Source: Malaya genurostris (taxonomy: Eukaryota > Arthropoda > Insecta > Diptera > Culicidae). From it: DNA of 64,000 nucleotides. The stretch's first letter is position 1. Every line of letters starts with the position of its first letter. Positions 45,658 through 58,588 of the stretch are shown here, in pieces. Both the position numbers and the translations under genes were made by a program. The stretch is from NCBI RefSeq assembly GCF_030247185.1, contig NC_080571.1, positions 44,639,502 through 44,703,501 of the forward strand. Reading direction: 5' to 3'. Below the pieces are notes generated by a model. That model saw only the letters and a program-made list of their open reading frames with translations, ran no database searches and had not been told where the DNA came from.

Positions 45658-46952
45658 CAATAAACAGTAAGCAAAGCAAAGTCTTGGCATTACATTCCTG
45701 TTGTGGAATTTGGCCTTTCTGTTTCAACAGACTTCGCAGCCAATTCTTAGTGTACAGAATCATTGCATGGCTAGTACTATGGATCCTACTGACACTAAGA
45801 ATCCTTCCAGGTCGGGGCTTGAACATACGACGATTGACTTGTAAGACCACCCAAGTAACAATTCGAATGCCTTATGGTTTTGATTATAATTTATAGGAGT
45901 TTTGTAATTGATTTTTCAATCACTACCTGTTTTATGACAACTATAATAAGTGTCTCTTTTGAAAAGTAATATCATAGTTTTTAAAGCTTCTTTAAAACCC
46001 TTTACCTAGACTAACAACTTGGCTGAAAATAAAACAATTTGCACTAGAATAAAACCATGCAAACGCTCTTAATATTGTTTTCAAACATTTTCTTTAAAAC
46101 ATTATTGTCAGTTAAATTCTTTCATAAATCTAGTCTTGTGTGTGTGTGTGTGTGTTCATTGAATGACAGTTTCACTCAGAGCAAATTTGAGGGTTCTAAA
46201 GTACATTTATGACATATTTGTTGTGGCCTATTTGATTTATTGCATCTTACGTTAAGTGTAATTTGTATTAAAGGAAATTTCATGGCCGCCATTATGATGT
46301 TTTTTGCCGCAGCTTTTATTGACATCAAATGAACTTCGAAATGCAAAAAGAAGGAAATATGATGGACTTTCATGATTCATTTCCAGGACGTATGCACAAG
46401 TTTTAACGCCACGAAATAGTTTTATACAAGAATTACGATGAATCACAGAAAATAATGTTAATAAATTATGGAGACTTTCGCAAAAACCGCATTTATTTCA
46501 AGGCGATTAGCTATAATTCATATTTTTATCCATACATTCACGATAAAAATAAAAGCGCATGAAATTTCTACGTTCGGAAAAAGCCTCAAACTCGTAAAAA
46601 AAATCTAATTAATTCTTACTGATTGCATTCAAAGCAGACATGACAAACACATAGTCCATCCGAATAAATTTAATGTTGATCGTAAAGCTGGTTTTAAAAT
46701 TTTCTTGAATTTAGAGTTTTAACGCAGGTTTATGCTGATCTTCACATTGCTTTATAAACCTTATGAAGAATGGTCCACTTGGCAGGAACATGCTCTTATA
46801 GAGGTTTTCAGTAGGCTTTCGTGGAGTTTAAAGTTTTAATGCAAGATTTATTATGTAGCATTGAAGACAGCTACAAGTATTTATTAATATTAAAAATGTT
46901 ACTTAGGCAGCGTCCTATGCATTGAACCGCCAACCCGGGACAATAAACAGTA
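45658..46952 (-). mobile_element. tRNA-derived SINE (second copy) interrupted by an insertion
   Basis: The same SINE as 13805-14012, inverted. Its body occupies 45670-45849 and its box A-side end 46910-46940. The whole is flanked by a 12-bp duplication CAATAAACAGTA at 45658-45669 and 46941-46952. The two SINE pieces are separated by 1.06 kb of unrelated sequence. Confidence 0.8.
45850..46907. mobile_element. 1.06 kb insertion within the SINE
   Basis: The exact edges are given by the broken SINE. Ends are short inverted repeats (CCCAAGTAAC and GTTACTTAGG), with CA on both sides as a possible 2-bp target duplication. The interior has a GT microsatellite (46137-46154) and no long frame. It is a non-autonomous DNA-transposon-like element of unknown family. 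Confidence 0.6.
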
Positions 46953-48362
46953 GCTCCTTCCAAATTCAACAACTTTCGAGAGACAGTCGCCAACAAGGCT
47001 CTACGTTGAAATTCATTTTACTTCGATTATAATAAGGTGTAGAGGGACATGCACATGAAAGTCTTGCTCCCCAATGCAGACGGGTTGTTTCTGTATCCTT
47101 TTCGTGTTTTTTTTTTCTCTGCACTCCCGTTGGAAAGAAGCGGTTTAGTGAGAAATGCAGAGTAAATAATTTCTTTGACTTCCAGAATTCGGATGGTGGG
47201 TTTGTTTTGGTAGCTCGTGTGATTTTGGTTTAATTTCCAGCTGGTTGATTTATTCCAATCCACTTTTTAGATCGAACAATTTTAAACCGTTTAGCATGAA
47301 CTAGAATTCTAGAAGTAACAGGAGCGCAGTCTCTGCGGTAAGATTTCTTGTCTTTGCGTCATACCGGATAGACTAATGCTGCGCTCCTGCTTATTCGTGT
47401 ATGAAATTTAAGCAAATATTTGTAATATTTTTGAACTATCTGCATGAACAAGATTGTGATTGAGTTTCTACCATGGCAATTTTTATCTTAATATTCAAAA
47501 TAGATATAAGTTTCATGATAATAGATTACGCATGAGAATAACTTAACGCTGCTCAAAACCGAAATAGAACCGGTAATGGAAACATCGTCGCTCTCACTTA
47601 ATTTATCGCCACAAACGGTCACAGCGGATATGAATGTCCAGTTATAAGAATGTCATGACATTTTGAGCTCATGGCATTCTTGAAAACCGTGACTGAAAAT
47701 GAATACAGCATGAACGTACACTACCACAAAACGAACGCTGTGGCTTTGACTATTGTGACAGAGTGAAACAAAATTAACTGCTCTCAATAACGCTGTCGTG
47801 TGTCGTGGCTCTCATGATTGCGTCAAGCTCTCGTGTCATTGCGTGTTGGCTCCTGTTGCATGTAGCAGCTGCGCGTATCGTTGTCAGTGACTGTCTTATG
47901 GTTGGCGACAGTTTAAAAAAATGTCAAATTTTCGCACCCTTGGACGGGGCAGTATAAAATCAGAAAAAAAACACTGGAGATAACGACAAAAATGCATTTT
48001 GGTAAAACTTGTGCGGACAGTTAATGTAAATCGTTGCCACAGTTGTTGTGTCACAACATCACTAATTATTCTTGAGTGTTTAATTATGGCTGACTGTAAC
48101 CTGATGTGGTGTTATTAAAATCAAATTATATTACGCACAACGAATTTAACACCAAATAATTTATCCTAAATCATGCTCAGTAGTATAAGTGTTCAGTTTT
48201 ATAAAGATATATTTTTATATTACAATTATTCGAAAAGTAAAGCATTTACTTCAATAAACATTTAGTTTTAAAAGCAAAGAGTGCATATATAAATCAGTTC
48301 ATTCAAAATATTTGGTTAAAATTGTTGAGGTACATATTAATAATGGTTATCGTGTTTTGTTA
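46953..48362. other. Non-coding stretch with one structured hairpin
   Basis: No protein gene is recognised. The notable item is the 71-nt hairpin at 47319-47389. Confidence 0.45.
47319..47389. repeat. 71-nt multi-stem hairpin
   Basis: CAGGAGCGCAG (47319-47329) pairs perfectly with CTGCGCTCCTG (47379-47389). Internally TCT/AGA and CGGTA (47336-47340) with TACCG (47362-47366) can also pair, leaving a loop of about 21 nt. It could be a structured RNA, a pre-miRNA-like stem or a tiny inverted-repeat element. Confidence 0.5.
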
Positions 48363-48370
48363 TTGATCAG

Positions 48371-48591
48371 CAGGGCCGCCGAGAGGGGTGAGGGAGGATT
48401 CCCCCCGGGCCCAGACATGTTTAGGGGGGGCCGGAAATTCGAAGATTTAAAATTGTTTTTATTGCTCATAATGAAACATACCTTGGGACCTTTCTTTTTG
48501 CTCGTTCAATCCTTCAAGATAGAGTAGTGTTTCCGAAGGGGGCCCGTATTGAAATCCTCTCGGGCCCGTTTTTTTTCACTCGGCGGCCCTG
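48371..48591. mobile_element. hAT-like MITE
   Basis: 221 bp with 13-bp inverted ends, CAGGGCCGCCGAG and CTCGGCGGCCCTG allowing small offsets. The flanks TTGATCAG (48363-48370) and TTGAGAAG (48592-48599) look like a decayed 8-bp target duplication. CAGGG ends with 8-bp duplications are characteristic of hAT elements. Inside are GGGCCC-rich inverted segments and no gene. Confidence 0.65.
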
Positions 48592-48599
48592 TTGAGAAG

Positions 48600-49986
48600 T
48601 TACCAATTAAAAGGAAAAGGGCTATTCTGAAATTGTGGAACGCATCAAAATTGATTTGCTGACGGGTTTTGATATACTGTAAAATTGTTCCGAAATTCAA
48701 TAATTTCCTTCTAATATATCTGGTTTGCATTTATTTTATTGTTCTGTTCTCTCTCTTATGATGTGCATAATTAAGCTCTTTGTGTAGAGACTAAATCAGT
48801 TCACATTAACGATAAAGATATTTGAAATGACTAGTAAGTGTCAAGCACTAAAATTTGACGAAGAGGACACAAAAAGTTATCAACATTTTATAGATATTTA
48901 TTTTAACGCATCGGGAAAATCGCTTTCGTAACTGGTATCAATTATTAATTTATGAATCGAATCACACGTCATATTGCACAGTTCCAGATTTTATGAAATA
49001 TTTCAGGTAGGCTGCAACCACTGATTTCGTCACTAAGCAGATTAATATTTGAACAAATAATAAGAGCATTGGCAAGAAAATAAGTAAAATGCTAAATTAT
49101 GTGTAACAAATATTGCAATAATTGTAACTTTGACCTGAACGTCCATTTCCATTCTTGCATGTTTGTTTTAACGAGGCTCACGCTGACGAAGGTGACTTCG
49201 TAGCAACCAAAACAGTGTTGTTCAAAAAAATTATTTGTATCATTTGCAAGAGGACACTCAATGCTGTGGTAATTGGTGGTAAATCTCTTACGAACACTTT
49301 TTATTCCGATTTTTCTTCGGAGTGTCTGGTCGTGTCGTCGCTTACACGATCATTAAAGACTTAGGCCAGTGTGTTTTAGGGCGTTTTAAAGGGCTATTTT
49401 CACGCTTCAAATCTGATTTTCTCAGAAACGAATATCAAAAAACCCAACCGACAATCTCTTAGAAAATTAGTTTAGATTATTCTGTGAAAATTAATGATTG
49501 TTTGACTTTAGCGGTCGGGATTGTTTTTTTCTGAAGGAAGAATTGCATAGCTGAAAACGGAAACTTTCAACTTGTTCATTGAATATTTAAAACCATTTAT
49601 GTTTTCGCAATTAATTTTATATTCTTAGGATTTTGAAATTTTTCTTTACCGAGCGTAATTGGTTTAAAAAAAAAGGTTTAAAGGTTACTGTTCCGTTCAA
49701 CGTGGATGATTTTAGAACTAAAAACTAGTGTTTGTATTTCACAAAGAATCTGAAAATGCAACTCAAAATTATAAAACTTTAGCCAAAACAATCGAAATTT
49801 AGAAAAGTTTACATAAACTTTTCCGCAATTTTATATTGCTTGCGCGATGCTATTCCGTATTTCGATGGTGAGCGAAATGCACGTTGGGCACGGTGCCATT
49901 AAATCGTGAGCAAAAATTACATATCAAATAATGACACGAATTTATGCATTGGGATTTGCGTTGCAATAATAACGAGCCCAAATCGA
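48600..49986. other. Non-coding stretch with a MITE-end fragment
   Basis: No gene is seen. 49341-49358 (CTTACACGATCATTAAAG) matches the terminal repeat of the MITE at 36145, but no opposite end is nearby. Confidence 0.45.
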
Positions 49987-50478
49987 CCGCACTCTATCAT
50001 GCGTGTCAAGTGAATACTTTTACATAAATTTATTCTCATCCGCGTGAAGGATCTGGTGAACAACTGTTTAAGATACAAAAATACTTGCATGTTTTCTTGT
50101 CTTGGATCGTCTTTTGAAGGATCTATGCTTGCTACTAAACTCATGCATATGCATGGTAAGCAATTTAGTCAATACATATACATATGACCTCATGTGAGTC
50201 AATCATAATTACTCCTGATTCATAGTATAAAACCGCACTCTATCATGCGTGTCAAGTGAATACTTTTACATAAATTTATTCTCATCCGCGTGAAGGATCT
50301 GGTGAACTACTGTTGAAGATACAAAAATACTTGCATGTTTTCTTGTCTTGGATCGTCTTTTAAAGGATCTATGCTTGCTACTAAACTCATGCATATGCAT
50401 GGTAAGCAATTTAGTCAATACATATACATATGACCTCATGTGAGTCAATCATAATTACTCCTGATTCATAGTATAAAA
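49987..50478. repeat. 246-bp tandem duplication
   Basis: 49987-50232 and 50233-50478 are head-to-tail copies starting CCGCACTCTATCATGCG and ending CATAGTATAAAA. They differ at only a few sites (for example AACAACTGTTTAAG versus AACTACTGTTGAAG). No coding sense is seen. Confidence 0.9.
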
Positions 50479-50771
50479 ATCAATAACAATAACGATTGAA
50501 TTGGGATATTTTGAAAGTGTGAAGGATTCAAACATCCATTATGAATCAATGAGTCTATTTTACAAGCCATCAAAACGAGTGGTAAGGCCACTGCGCTCAA
50601 TCACTGAAAATATTCCTGGTTTCTATGTGTCGGTTTTCTTGTTATGCTTTGTGCGACGATTCAGTCAACTCAAGCGATTGAAATTTTGCGCGCCTTTTTT
50701 GAGACTATACTTTACTATTCACACTAACTATTGTGAAAATAACGATGTTTCGGTGTCACTATACGATCAGG

Positions 50772-50860
50772 TCAGAGGTTACACTCAAAATAATAATCAT
50801 GTTATAGGTACGTGAAAAGTTATGTGAATATTTTCCACCCTACTTTTCACGTAGGTTTTA
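50772..50860. repeat. Possible transposon end with 12-bp hairpin
   Basis: TACACTCAAAATAA is followed by a perfect stem (TACGTGAAAAGT near 50812 and ACTTTTCACGTA ending near 50853). A complementary TTTGAGTGTA occurs at about 53291-53300. The two might be ends of one 2.5 kb element or of unrelated MITEs. Confidence 0.35.
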
Positions 50861-51879
50861 TTGGGCTGGCATTTTAAAACTGTTTAATGCATAATCCAGT
50901 AAGAGTTACGTGTTTCATACGTAAAATGTAATGTACTGTTCATATCACATTTACCTATCAGTTCATATCAAATTTAGACACCAGAGAATTAATATTTTTT
51001 ATATTCGTTGAAGTCAGAAGGGAGATATTCCAGATTTTTATAAAAATCTATAAAATGAAAAACACTATGAAAAATAAAACATTTATTTCAGAAAATTAGC
51101 ATGGAATTGCAATGACTAAAAAAGTACGGGAGTGTAATATCAGAGACATAACTGGATGTCGTGAATTGAATAAAACTGACACATTGACATTTCTTCATAC
51201 TTTCGAATTAAATCGATTGTGTAAATTGTAAAACTTCCCCCCTTTTCACTACTAGAATTTTAAACATTTTTTGACGTCGATTATCTCATTTCGGATTTGC
51301 ATATTTCATTAAAAGAAACTATCAAGATGCTGTACAGGATTCATTTCTGCCTTTTAGAAGGACCAAATTGTGCAATTCTCTACGATATTTAGCACAGTTC
51401 GGAACATTTTTCTCAAGCGATCTTCGCACAGCGAAAAGTGCACGAAGCAAATCAAATTATTTTGGCTTTATACTAAACTGATGATTTTTTCCTTCGATTT
51501 GCAAAGAAGTAATCTTAATAGTTCCTTAGATAATATTTAGAGCCATTAGAACGGCTAATTTTATATAATGTTGTTCACTTTTCGTTCTCTTTCTCTCCAA
51601 TGCAAACGACCAGAAGCTCTGTTGCATGATGCAATCGCTCTTGTTTGAGTTGAAACTAGCTAGCTTTGCGTAAAAACCGCAAGACATCCGCTCGCGGTGC
51701 CAAATTATGCGAAACGGGTTTAATGCGTCATCTCGCCTTGACGACCGGAAGCAAATGAGAACTACGACCCGAGCGTTTGAGGTTTTTAACCACGCAGAAG
51801 GTGCGCTCTCCGATCTTGCTGTTTGAATGCGTCTTCTCGCCCCGACGTCTGCTTCCATCCAACGCACAAGAAAAAATGA

Positions 51880-52561
<682 letters not shown>

Positions 52562-52881
52562 TCACTCACGTTAGATTTTTGTTTTGCTGTTGGTTAAAAT
52601 TAAAATTTTTTTTTTGTTTTATTCCGATCGAATTCTCGTGTGATTTATGCGCTATGGAAATTGAGTTGTCTTTAACACTTAGGAAAATCGTGTGGTAAGT
52701 GTAAAAATGGTTGTAGTTGGAATCTTTCTATAACAGCCAGGAGGATTTTGTTATCGTTCCGGAACATAGTGGAACGTTTTGAAAGATCGCGGCGAACAGT
52801 CAAGTAGGTGGCAGTAGTGTTTCCAACGTATAGCAAATTTGAAATTTACACAGGAATTTGAAAAATTTGAAAAATTTTGTT

Positions 52882-52914
52882 CGAGCCTGTATATCTGTTA
52901 TCTGTGGGTGCACC
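52882..52914. repeat. Inverted 32-bp repeat of the MBT-fragment edge
   Basis: CGAGCCTGTATATCTGTT..TGCACC matches the complement of 52401-52432 with one mismatch and one extra base. The two copies face each other 450 bp apart and may be transposon terminal repeats. Confidence 0.55.
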
Positions 52915-53642
52915 AACGGCCTATTTGAAGCATTCGGCAGGAGCAGGCACACTTCCGAACTCACGCAGGCAATCGGTCCAGCCGAATACATGCAAACTTT
53001 CATACTGGAATGGTCCGGTCGATGTAGTAAAAAATTGTAATTAAATAACATTTCTCGCAAATATTTACACTGTGAGGGCCACTGTTCGCCATTTTCAAAA
53101 TCGAGTTTTTCACATCAGAAATTCACGTAGATTGTTCGACGTGGGGTCAATTCACGTTAACCTTATGTGATGGCTCTATTCATTTCAGGGGATGTTCGTA
53201 TAACATTCATTATCGTCACGTAAAATATTCAATTTGACATTTGAAACCATTTAATGTGATTTTTCAATTAAATCGAACGTGAATTTTTATTTGAGTGTAG
53301 TTTTTCGTGTGCCGAGTATTCGGCTTTTAATATCCATTCCCACTTATATGCTATAAAATTCTCTTCTTTCAGTGTTATCTCTCTTGAGTACTTTTATAGT
53401 TCATTTTTCGATGGCTTCAACTATGAAAGTCAAACATATCAATCCCGGAGCCCAAATTTTGACACGTTGCAGTTTATGAAATTATTCCAACTCAAATCAT
53501 GGCTTATGGTCAACGTGTGCGCAACAGAGACTTCATGTTATTGAATAATTCAGGTTTATGAGCCTTTTTTATAAAAACGAGAGAATTCAAAACTTGTTGG
53601 AGTCTATGAGAGCAATATTTTCAGTGTATCTTCCCACCTTTA

Positions 53643-54260
53643 CTATATATAGTTTGGTATAACAACCTTGCTGCTCTACTGGCATCACGGCCAGGGAAAC
53701 TTCACCGATATCGGTGTACGGAAAAGTACGAGCGCTTCATCGCGCGAGTGTCAGTGAGTGAAAAATGTAGAACCTGCGGATCGTTCCAGATTCGTTCAAT
53801 GAAAAGGTGAAAAACCAGTTTAGATTTGATTAGAAAATATCGCGACGGCTAGCGAATAGTGATATCTCACGAAATTCACATCGGAAAGCGTCGATTGCGC
53901 ACGGTAAATATACGTAAAGAGTGACTAGCCACTTGAAGAAAGTCGGACCTTTTTTTTTCTTCGATGATCGTCCGTATCTTGTGGGTGCGGATGAAGTTAC
54001 GAGAGGGTGGTGGCAAAAGAGTGGTCGTTTTTCTCAACCGCGGGAAGCACTTTATCTGTATACGTGAGAGAGTAGCATCAGTGTTCGTGCGATGGTGTTT
54101 GTTTTTCTTTTGCGGGCTCAGTGTTTGCAGTACGGTTGAAAATAATTCGTGTGTACACGGTTCGCTAGATATATTCTGCTGGAGGACAAAAATTCTAGTA
54201 AATTTTTTTGTTATGACGCGATTTGGGTCATTGTTCAACAAAAAGAACGGTTAGAGCGAT
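53643..54260 (+). promoter_or_regulatory. Candidate promoter and 5' UTR exon of the ear gene
   Basis: A TATA-like CTATATATAG (53643-53652) precedes about 600 bp of locally less AT-rich sequence with an initiator-like TCAGTGAGTG at 53751. There is no long frame starting with a conserved protein. The spacing between the two motifs is larger than usual. Assignment to the downstream ear gene rests only on orientation and on the splice acceptor at 58516. Confidence 0.3.
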
Positions 54261-57039
54261 TTAGTATGTGGTAATTGCTCTAATGTATAAAAAAAACAAA
54301 CTATAGACAAAATTTGCTATAGCATATTTACTGATACCTACTGTAAAACCAATGCAAACAAAGCCTAGCCCCATTTTTGCTTTTCTGTAGCTACCGAACG
54401 TCGCAAGCCAAGAGTTAACACAAATAAACCACTTGTTTTCGTTCCCTCCTGTGACATACCATTTATGTATTTATAAAGATATAATGACATCCTATACGTG
54501 CAAAGAGGATCACTTGCTTTTGCTTTTCCTACAAAAACGCTCTATCGATTTATGTTAGACATCTTTCTATACAGTATTCGCAACTGGTTTGATGAGCTAC
54601 GGCGTTATTCTTATGCAGTTGTTGGTGGTTATACACGCACCTTCTCTGTTGCAAGACGGCTGACCTGCTGTCACGCGTGTTTATTTGTAATAGGCACTTA
54701 AATTGCATAGGTAATTTGTATAAAATACGGGTTATGAATTGATGTAATTTTCGCAATGAAGAGACCCGTGTTCGTTGAAGTACGACTCCCTTTGAAAGAT
54801 GGAAGTATTCGAAAAGATTTACATTTTTTTTTCATCTTCAAGTCGTCGATGCCCAAGCATTTCATTTGCAACTTCTTTTTATTTATCTTTGACTTACCGG
54901 ATTTTCAATTTGGATCGATACTTAGAAATGTTTCCTAGCAGTAGGCGCAAATAAAACAATACAAAAGATGAACTGGAAATGTTTAAAAAACGCATCAACT
55001 TTCTATGTTGGTACATTTTTCAATCAAACCCCAATAATGAAAATAAAGATGAAAATAATCGTTCCCATTATTACAATTCAGTGATAGTTGAGGAGCAATT
55101 ACTTTGCTTATTACATGTTTATTCATCCATTAGATGTTAGATAACCAAAATTAATTGTATCATTCGTGACTATTGGACATTGGCATTTAGTCAATAATGA
55201 CCGAACGACTCACTTTTAACTAATGGCTTTCGTATATGAGATGGCTGGAGCTTGGCTAAACTTTTTATTTAGCACCGAAGTTTCTATTTAGCGGGTTTAC
55301 TTATAGAAGGTACGTAAATCTTTACATCGCAATAATTTCAGGAAAAGTTGCGCCGGAATTTGTTTTTACGCACACATTGTTGTCATTACTCATACGTTTG
55401 CAAAGAGTCTTGCTCCTTAAGAGGTTTGGGACAAGAAAATATTCGTAGCTTTTTAAAAACATTGATGTTTGATTAATTGTATATTTTTATTTTTTCGACC
55501 TCTGGTCTAACTGTGTTCCAAGAGCGCTCTTTGAGATTTCTCTGAATAGATCCTCCATAAAATGCCTCGAATAGCTGTACTTCTTGGTACGGATTAAATT
55601 GTGTGCCGTTTAAAAACCGCACACTCAAGATTCAAGTTTTCACCCGATTGTCAGGGAATAAAAAAGGCGGGTAGGTAATGTCACAGACATAACTAGAGGA
55701 CGTGAATACGAATAAAAATGACATGCTTCTTTCACACTATTGATTATCGTTCTGTATCGCTTCCAGAATTGTAACGGTACGTGTATATTGAAGTACGACT
55801 AATTGACGACAAATATGTTCTACCATAGAATTGAATAATATGGAAAAAATGAGAGTAAAAACACAACAAAAAATGTTGTAGTAGTTTTTGAGAATTTAAA
55901 TATTCAGTGGAGGGAAACTTCGCATAATCCTTTGAGAATATTTTAATAGTTTTAAAAAGAACCGATTTTCGGAATTCATCCGATGTTTGAATATTTGTTG
56001 CCATCATTTATTTATCTACGCCTGAACTGAAATTCTGGTGTGGAATTTAGAAACTGAAATAAAGAAATAAATTCAAAATATGGAACTGGCACAGAATTGA
56101 GGTACAAACTTCTGGTTCCAGATCGAGAATGAAACTAAACTCATTGTCAGATTCCAGAAGTTCTAGAACTGAATTCTGAACTTGAACTCCGCATAAAGGA
56201 ACTGAATTCAATTCCCGGATCCAAATTCCGAATTTAGTTGCAGCATACGGGTTCTGAATCCTGGACCTGAATTATAAAAATGATTTCTATAACTAAATTT
56301 AGGATTAAAATCCTGAAACTGAAAACAAAAATTGAAATCTGGTTAAGAAGTCAGCTACAAAATTCAGGTTTGAAGTTTAAATCAAACATTCACTGTGCAG
56401 TGCATGAATGAGCGGTCCTTATTTCTTTAAAAATGAGAAAGGAAAAAAAATGTATTCTGCAATTCGATCGAGTGATGCTTTTGTATGGAAAACTCGAACT
56501 CGATCGGGCTACAGAATGCAAAATTTCATATTCGATCGAAACAATCCGACTCGAACGAAATACAGAATCGGAGTGATTTCCAATCAAATGATGAAATAAT
56601 ATTAATAATTGATACAAAATAGTAAGTGTTTAAAACCTGACCACATTTCTACGTGTATTTATCCTTGAGTTCATGATTTGCACCCCTATATAAAAAATGA
56701 AGATGTGTTCCACATAAAAAAATGTCCAATTAAAAATTTGGCATCTGTTTTATTGAAATTTCAAATCTGCTAGCTCACGAAAAAAAAACTTTTTAGTTAC
56801 AGAACTCTAAAGTTTAATTTCTCTATCAGAATTCTGGATTCTAAAAATAAGGACAACCAAATTCAACTCCAAAAACTAGTCAAGAAACAAGTTCCAGTAT
56901 CCATGATTGGGAGTTCAGAATTCAGGTGGGCCATTATCAAGTTTCTGAATTCGGTTCTATAATTTATTCCAAAATTCTGTTCCCTGCTACTTTTTGTTGA
57001 AGGCGACTGCTGGCGTTTGAGGCATTATATAACGTATGT
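54261..57039. other. Probable intron, includes GAATTC-rich degenerate repeat
   Basis: No exon is recognised. 56028-56370 and 56760-56990 are strings of degenerate phrases such as GAATTCTGGAACTGAA, a low-complexity repeat seen on both strands. The rest is AT-rich and featureless. Confidence 0.4.
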
Positions 57040-57375
57040 TGTTGCTGCTGTTTATCGATTTTCGACCATGGTTTATCTTTTGTACTAGTACAGTTGAACA
57101 TCGGAACTGACTACCCCAAAACCGTCGTCCGGGTACGCGAAATGTAAGCAAGCGTGATAAGTTTTCCTCATTGTTTCCAGTTTAAGAAAACTAATTTTTT
57201 TTAGATGTTCATGGTTATCTCACTTTTTTGTTGAAATTTTATCATAAATTTCTGATCATATTTTTGATAGCGTGGAGAAAAAATTATGTTGTTGCGTTTA
57301 GTACAACTGGTAATATTCCCGATTAAGTTCTAATTTGAAAAGACGCTCTATAGTAAAGTAAGACTTATTCAGGTT
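57040..57375. repeat. Diverged repeat, copy 2 (first copy at 51880-52205)
   Basis: See the first copy. The right edge again falls at GTAAAGTAAG (57353-57362), followed by a different open fragment on the minus strand. Confidence 0.6.
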
Positions 57376-57575
57376 GGCTTCATTCATTTGAATTATTTCG
57401 TTTTTATATCCGATTGCGTTAATCTTGGCCATAAGGTTCTTCACGGCCTTAGAATCGACATTTTTTCCCATGCTCTCCTTTACTAAAATTAACTTAGGCC
57501 TCAGACCCCCATTAACAAATTCCTTTGAAAATTCAATTTCTTGCTTTCTTAATATTGATGTAAACTATTGTCAAT
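57363..57575 (-). pseudogene. Unidentified coding-like fragment on the minus strand
   Basis: About 65 codons are open on the minus strand, too short and without ATG to have been obvious. They include GLRPKLILVKESMGKNVD and NLMAKINAIGYKNEIIQMNE, amphipathic and coding-like in composition. I do not recognise the family with confidence; a resemblance to the middle of cytosine-C5 methyltransferases (RPK..LVKE..GY..) is too weak to use. It ends by running into the repeat at 57375-57040. Confidence 0.35.
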
Positions 57576-58516
57576 TTCTGCGGATGGTCAAATAAACACA
57601 ACTTTTTTAACGTAAATATTTCAAATAACAACTTATTTTAAAAAATGGGTCGATTTCGTGACCTCGTCGACCCCCATAGTCACTTTTCGCTTACGTCGAC
57701 CCCCGCAAAAGGATATCGACCCCAAGGGGGCTATATCGACCACTTTGAGGAACCTCTTTTCTACATCCTTCACCACATTAGGTTCTATTAGAATGTGCTT
57801 CTTTATAATGGCCTAGTATTGTTCTATTATGCGCAGTGTCTGAGTGTGTGGGAAGTTCATCAAGATCATTCGTTTTACACAACACTAGCATGTCACCGTC
57901 CAGAAGATCGTCCGGCCGTCAGTGGGGAGGAGCTTTTGGAGTCGCTTTTTCCAAATACATCTTGCCATGCATGGTACTTATCTTAACGAAACGTGTATTC
58001 CGTTTTCTCCAAATACAAATTACTTGCCAAATTAAGAACTTTTTGCCGAGCTTCGACATCTTCTGTGTCCAGAGGCTCTTGGTATTCTACGCATGTTACT
58101 TTTTAGTCACATCCCCACTAAGACGTTCGGTTTCCGTTTAAAGAACCGAATTACGTTTTTGTGAAGGTTCTCATTGACCTGACGACCTTTTTTCCGAATC
58201 TTCGCCTCGGGTCAACAATCAGACGTTCTTCTGATGAAATCAGCTTACCGAGTGTAAACGATACACATTAAACTATGGCTACGCAAAAATAGTTTCGCAA
58301 AATATCACCCAACGGATCAAAAGTTGATTTGAGTGTGTGCGGTTTTTAAACGGTTTTGTATCTAGATTTTCTAAATTATGATAAATTCCTCCACCAGATA
58401 AGTCTTGCAAGCAATTTTTTTCGCATATTTAACATTCGAACACTCTTCGTCCCACCAAGGGAACATGTTAACAAATAGAAATGCTTTTGTAATTAATGTT
58501 ACTTTTACTATTACAG
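57576..58516. other. Probable intron 5' of ear
   Basis: No gene is recognised. It ends with the acceptor TACTATTACAG at 58506-58516, which would begin the coding exon's 5' UTR. Confidence 0.4.
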
Positions 58517-58588
58517 AGTGTCCCTAAATAACAACAAATACATTTGAGGATTAAAGTAAAAGTTCCACGCCACAGTCAATCGACGATA

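Noticed and set aside
53643..53760. Firm TATA plus initiator promoter call
   Set aside because: The TATA-like box and the best initiator match are about 100 bp apart, so it is kept only as a weak candidate.
57363..57575. Cytosine-C5 methyltransferase fragment
   Set aside because: Only a few scattered similarities (RPK, LVKE, GY) and none of the diagnostic catalytic motifs, so left as unidentified.
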